From the NCBI GenBank assembly GCA_903921965.1, contig CAIXSE010000287.1, positions 1 through 6,987 on the forward strand: a stretch of DNA of 6,987 nucleotides, in the 5' to 3' direction. This document shows, piece after piece, positions 4,776-6,987 of the stretch. A program made the translations under genes and the position numbers. The stretch comes from an uncultured Thermoleophilia bacterium (GTDB taxonomy: Bacteria; Actinomycetota; Thermoleophilia; UBA2241). Below the pieces are notes generated by a model. The model made no database searches. It was not told the DNA's origin and saw only the letters and a list, made by a program, of their open reading frames with translations. Within the stretch, counting starts at the first letter, position 1. Every line of letters begins with the position of its first letter.

Positions 4776-6344
4776 TCACTTGACCTTGAAGGTGTCCGAG
4801 TCCATGGCGCTCTGGGCGTTGCCCGCGGCGTCGGTGGCGTAGACCTTGTAGGTGTACTTGCCTTTCGCGAGGTTGCACGTGAACGAGTACGTACCTTTGA
4901 CGTTGGAAGGCTTCTCGCCGATGCCGACCGTCTTGGCGCTGGCACCGCTCGACTTGAGGATCTTGAGCTTGATGGTACACGTCGGCGTGATGCTGTCGGC
5001 CCTGTAGCCGAGCTTGAGCGTCTTACCGCGGGAGACGCTGGCCGGCGCGGAGGCGGTGGTCGCGGGCCCGACGGTGCAGAAGTTCAGCGTGACCGTGACC
5101 GGCGGCGCCTCGGTGTTGCCGCACCTGTCGGTCGAGAACACCGACACCACCTGCGCGCCCTGCAGACCGAGGGCGACCGGGTCGACCGTCAGGGCGCTCC
5201 CGCTGAGGACGCTCCAGGCCGGCGTGGTGCCGGCCGGCGCGACGCCCCACTCGGTCTGCTGGATGCCGGGTCCCGCCGGGTCGTTCGCCGTCACCGTGAG
5301 CGTGACGGCGGTGTTGTGCCACGCGCTGTCGGCGCCGCCGATCGTGGTGACCGGGGCGGTGGTGTCGGCGGCCAGCGTGAGTGTCCGCGCCGCGGAGACG
5401 CCGCCACCCGGCTCGGGGTTCCTCACGGCCAGGCTCAGCGTGCCGGGGTTCGCGATGTCGGCGGCCGTGAGCAGCAGGGTGAGCTGGGTCGGGCTCACGT
5501 ACGTCGCGCTCCGCGAAGCGCCGTTGACGACGGCCTGCGACCCGGACACGAAGCCGGTGCCGGTGAACGACACCGTGTACGGCTGGGCGTACTTCGCCCA
5601 CCCGGTCGGCGGGTCGACGGCGGTGAGCGTGGGCGCGGGGTTCACCACGTCGAACGAGATGATGTTGGACTGCCCGCCGCCCGGCGCGGGGTTGACGACC
5701 TTGATCGACGCCTTGGTCGTCGCCGCCAGCAGGCTCGCCGGTACCGTCGCGCGGAGCACGGTGGTGGGACTCGGCAGCACGCCGGTGGTGGAGAGCTGCG
5801 TGGCGTTCCAGTACACCACCGCCGGGTAGACCGGGTTGACGCTGAAGTTGGCGCCGGAGACGGTGAGGTCGAACCCGGCGCTCCCGACCGCCGCGCGCGA
5901 CGGGGTGAGCGAGCTGATGACCGGCCCCATGATGAGCGGCTGGGTGACGGTGAACACGCCGTACAGCGTGCTCGTGTCGGGCACGACCTGCCCGAGCAGC
6001 GTGTAGTACTCGACCACCACGTTGTAGGTGCCCTGGTGCTGGCCGTAGGTGTTGACGGTGCAGGTGATGCTGGGCGGCAGCAGCGAGTTGACCTGCTCGT
6101 TGCTCGCGTAGATCACGTCGAAGGGCGGGCCGGCCTGCTCCAGACGCACGTTGAGCCCGCCGATGATCTCCGTGAAGTTCGAGCCGAGGATGAAGAGCGT
6201 GACGTCCGCTGCGCTGGCGTTCGACCGCGAGGTCGGGTTGACGCTCGTGAAGCTGGGGGCCGCCGACGCCGTCGCGGCGATCGCCAGACAGAGCGCGGCC
6301 ACCGCGATGAACAGCAGCAGCACCTCGAGCCCACGTCGTTTCAT
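4776..6344 (-). CDS. Secreted TIG/IPT Ig-fold repeat protein, copy 2
   Basis: A 522-residue exported protein with the same architecture as the one at 1459-3036. The signal peptide is residues 1-28 (MKRR, hydrophobic core LEVLLLFIAVAALCLAIA, cleavage after ATASA). TIG-like domains lie at about 31-134, 140-234 and 238-327 (SVNPTSRSN, SLTPSRAAV, AVDPPTGWAKYAQPY). An Ig-like domain at about 331-423 contains AWHNTAVTLTVTA and FSTDRCGNTEAP. A C-terminal domain at about 425-522 ends with VYATDAAGNAQSAMDSDTFKVK. There is no cell-wall sorting signal or C-terminal anchor. By eye, TIG3 is about 54% identical to copy 1, while TIG1 is hardly alignable. The ATG at 6344 has AGGAGG 6 nt upstream; an open frame continues further upstream without a plausible start. 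It lies 230 nt after an MFS gene, as copy 1 does. The ligand is unknown; surface binding or adhesion is inferred from TIG domains in other proteins. Confidence 0.9.
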   Translation of the reverse strand: MKRRGLEVLLLFIAVAALCLAIAATASAAPSFTSVNPTSRSNASAADVTLFILGSNFTEIIGGLNVRLEQAGPPFDVIYASNEQVNSLLPPSITCTVNTYGQHQGTYNVVVEYYTLLGQVVPDTSTLYGVFTVTQPLIMGPVISSLTPSRAAVGSAGFDLTVSGANFSVNPVYPAVVYWNATQLSTTGVLPSPTTVLRATVPASLLAATTKASIKVVNPAPGGGQSNIISFDVVNPAPTLTAVDPPTGWAKYAQPYTVSFTGTGFVSGSQAVVNGASRSATYVSPTQLTLLLTAADIANPGTLSLAVRNPEPGGGVSAARTLTLAADTTAPVTTIGGADSAWHNTAVTLTVTANDPAGPGIQQTEWGVAPAGTTPAWSVLSGSALTVDPVALGLQGAQVVSVFSTDRCGNTEAPPVTVTLNFCTVGPATTASAPASVSRGKTLKLGYRADSITPTCTIKLKILKSSGASAKTVGIGEKPSNVKGTYSFTCNLAKGKYTYKVYATDAAGNAQSAMDSDTFKVK

Positions 6345-6350
6345 GGCCAC

Positions 6351-6356
6351 CCTCCT
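6351..6356 (-). promoter_or_regulatory. Ribosome binding site fixing the start of TIG gene 2
   Basis: AGGAGG 6 nt before the ATG at 6344, within AAGGAGGGTGGCCATG. The in-frame GTG at 6350 abuts the SD and is too close to be used, the same situation as in the paralogue at 3036. Confidence 0.85.
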
Positions 6357-6381
6357 TCCCCTCGCCGATCCTGCCGGACAC

Positions 6382-6401
6382 CGCGCCGTCGCGACGGCGC
6401 G
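6382..6401. repeat. Perfect 20-bp palindrome upstream of TIG gene 2
   Basis: Two 10-nt half-sites CGCGCCGTCG/CGACGGCGCG meet without a spacer and match perfectly, about 26 nt upstream of the SD. Spacer-free dyads of this length are typical of dimeric repressor operators such as TetR-like sites (established pattern). As RNA it could also form a leader hairpin that governs translation or read-through. Nothing equivalent occurs before TIG gene 1. Confidence 0.55.
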
Positions 6402-6431
6402 TCGCACGGTCTCGCCCCCCGGCGGCACGGT

Positions 6432-6478
6432 GCCATGGGAACGCCTGCAGGCGCCGCACGCGGCACCCGAGGCATGGC
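6432..6478 (-). other. Candidate branched RNA leader before TIG gene 2
   Basis: On the sense strand GCCATG (6473-6478) pairs with CATGGC (6432-6437). Between them lie a GCCGC/GCGGC hairpin (6453-6464) and the 12-bp palindrome CGCCTGCAGGCG (6442-6453), which share base 6453. Together they could fold as a closing stem with internal hairpins. No known riboswitch class is recognised, and the surrounding DNA is GC-rich, so this is tentative. The rest of the 230-nt spacer 6345-6574 holds the palindrome at 6382-6401 and weak repeats at 6520-6556. Confidence 0.3.
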
Positions 6479-6519
6479 TCCCCTCACGTGTCCCCATACC
6501 CGGTCGATGGGTCCCGCAT

Positions 6520-6556
6520 GCCGGTTGCCGAACGCCGGCGCCGGGCCGGGCGGCGC
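6520..6556 (-). terminator. Weak inverted repeats after MFS gene 2
   Basis: Two short imperfect hairpins: GCCGGTT with AAC(G)CCGGC (6520-6539, one bulge), and GCGCCG/CGGCGC (6538-6543 with 6551-6556). They begin about 19 nt after the MFS stop at 6575. They are much weaker than the hairpins after the TIG genes, so read-through from MFS into TIG gene 2 is plausible. Confidence 0.3.
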
Positions 6557-6574
6557 GCGGACGGGGGCCGTGCT

Positions 6575-6987
6575 TCAGCGTTCGCGCCGCTCGCGCACGA
6601 AGGCGAGCAGCACGAGGGAGACGGCCGCGAAGGCCGCGAGGACCCACCAGGCCGGCGAGTACTCGCCGGTCCTGTCGACGATGAAGCCGAAGAGCGGCGG
6701 GCCGAGGAAGATGCCGACGTTGAAGAACGCGGCGGAGACGCCGGCGGCCGCGCCCGCGGCGACAGGGCCGCCGGTCTCGCCGGCCAGCGTCCCCATGAGG
6801 CCGCCCCAGCCGACGGCGCCGAAGCCGAGCACGAAGAGCGCGAGCCACAGCAGCCACGTGTGCCCCGGCTGCAGCAGGGCGAGCGCCACGCACGAGAGCC
6901 CGGCGAGCGTCCCCATGGCGAGCAGGGCGGGGACGCGCCGGCGATGCAGCACGCGGTCGCTGACGAGGCCGCTCAGGGGCTTGCCGA
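6575..6987 (-). CDS. MFS transporter, copy 2 (C-terminal part, cut by the window edge)
   Basis: An open frame enters from the right edge and ends at TGA 6575-6577, giving about 137 C-terminal residues of an MFS permease. The first readable residues, GKPLSGLVSDRVLHRRR, are the second-half MFS motif. They are followed by four to five hydrophobic segments, including LALFVLGFGAVGWGG, GTLAGETGGPVAAGAAAGV and AWWVLAAFAAVSLVLLAFV. Aligned without gaps to the complete transporter at 3344-4633, about 89 of 136 residues are identical (counted by eye). The reading frame is continuous to the window edge, so the gene is truncated by the window, not visibly broken. It is followed by a TIG gene, the same order as in the left-hand module. 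Substrate is unknown. Confidence 0.9.
   Translation of the reverse strand, partial: GKPLSGLVSDRVLHRRRVPALLAMGTLAGLSCVALALLQPGHTWLLWLALFVLGFGAVGWGGLMGTLAGETGGPVAAGAAAGVSAAFFNVGIFLGPPLFGFIVDRTGEYSPAWWVLAAFAAVSLVLLAFVRERRER

Noticed and set aside
3140..4783. Long plus-strand and alternative minus-strand open frames over MFS gene 1
   Set aside because: Their products are Arg/Ala/Gly/Pro-rich and lack hydrophobic segments. The chosen frame has 12 membrane segments and both MFS motifs, and its paralogue shares the same frame.
6345..6893. N-terminal extension of TIG gene 2 to a start near 6893
   Set aside because: The extension is low-complexity Arg/Ala sequence overlapping the MFS gene in another frame. 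The ATG at 6344 has an ideal SD and is followed at once by a textbook signal peptide.
1..6987. Mobile element, CRISPR array, tRNA or rRNA
   Set aside because: No transposase motifs, terminal repeats, regularly spaced repeats or cloverleaf-like sequence were seen on either strand. The duplicated gene pairs are too divergent to be recent insertion copies.

Overview
This is a GC-rich window of about 7 kb in which all six supported genes lie on the minus strand, so transcription runs from high to low coordinates. Strong AGGAGG-type ribosome binding sites, very high GC in third codon positions, hairpin terminators without a U-tract, a TAGACT-type -10 box and a DUF1638 protein next to TIG/IPT-domain secreted proteins suggest a high-GC Gram-positive bacterium. 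An actinobacterium is most likely, perhaps of the Coriobacteriia type. No rRNA or other lineage marker is present, so this is an inference.

Layout in the direction of transcription: (1) the C-terminal part of a major facilitator superfamily (MFS) transporter that runs off the right edge (6987-6575); (2) a secreted protein with three TIG-like Ig-fold domains (6344-4776); (3) a 20-bp-stem hairpin; (4) a complete MFS transporter paralogous to the first (4633-3344); (5) a second secreted TIG-domain protein paralogous to the first (3036-1459); (6) two back-to-back hairpins; (7) a well-formed promoter; (8) a DUF1638 protein (1234-497); and (9) a small cupin protein (444-16). A Shine-Dalgarno-like AGGAG follows the cupin stop at the left edge, so another gene of this operon probably starts just outside the window.

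The most notable feature is that right-hand genes 1-2 and 4-5 form two tandem copies of one two-gene module: an MFS permease followed by a signal-peptide-bearing multi-Ig protein. By eye the permeases are about 65% identical over the shared 136 residues. The secreted proteins share domain order but are conserved mainly in their third TIG and C-terminal domains, and their N-terminal domains have diverged. This is consistent with duplication of a transporter plus exported partner unit, followed by diversification of the exposed end of the secreted partner. No substrate can be read from the sequence.

The DUF1638-cupin pair looks like a separate transcription unit with its own promoter. The four intergenic spacers (1235-1458, 3037-3343, 4634-4775, 6345-6574) hold hairpins, a perfect 20-bp palindrome, short direct repeats and candidate structured leaders, but no recognisable RNA gene, mobile element or CRISPR array.
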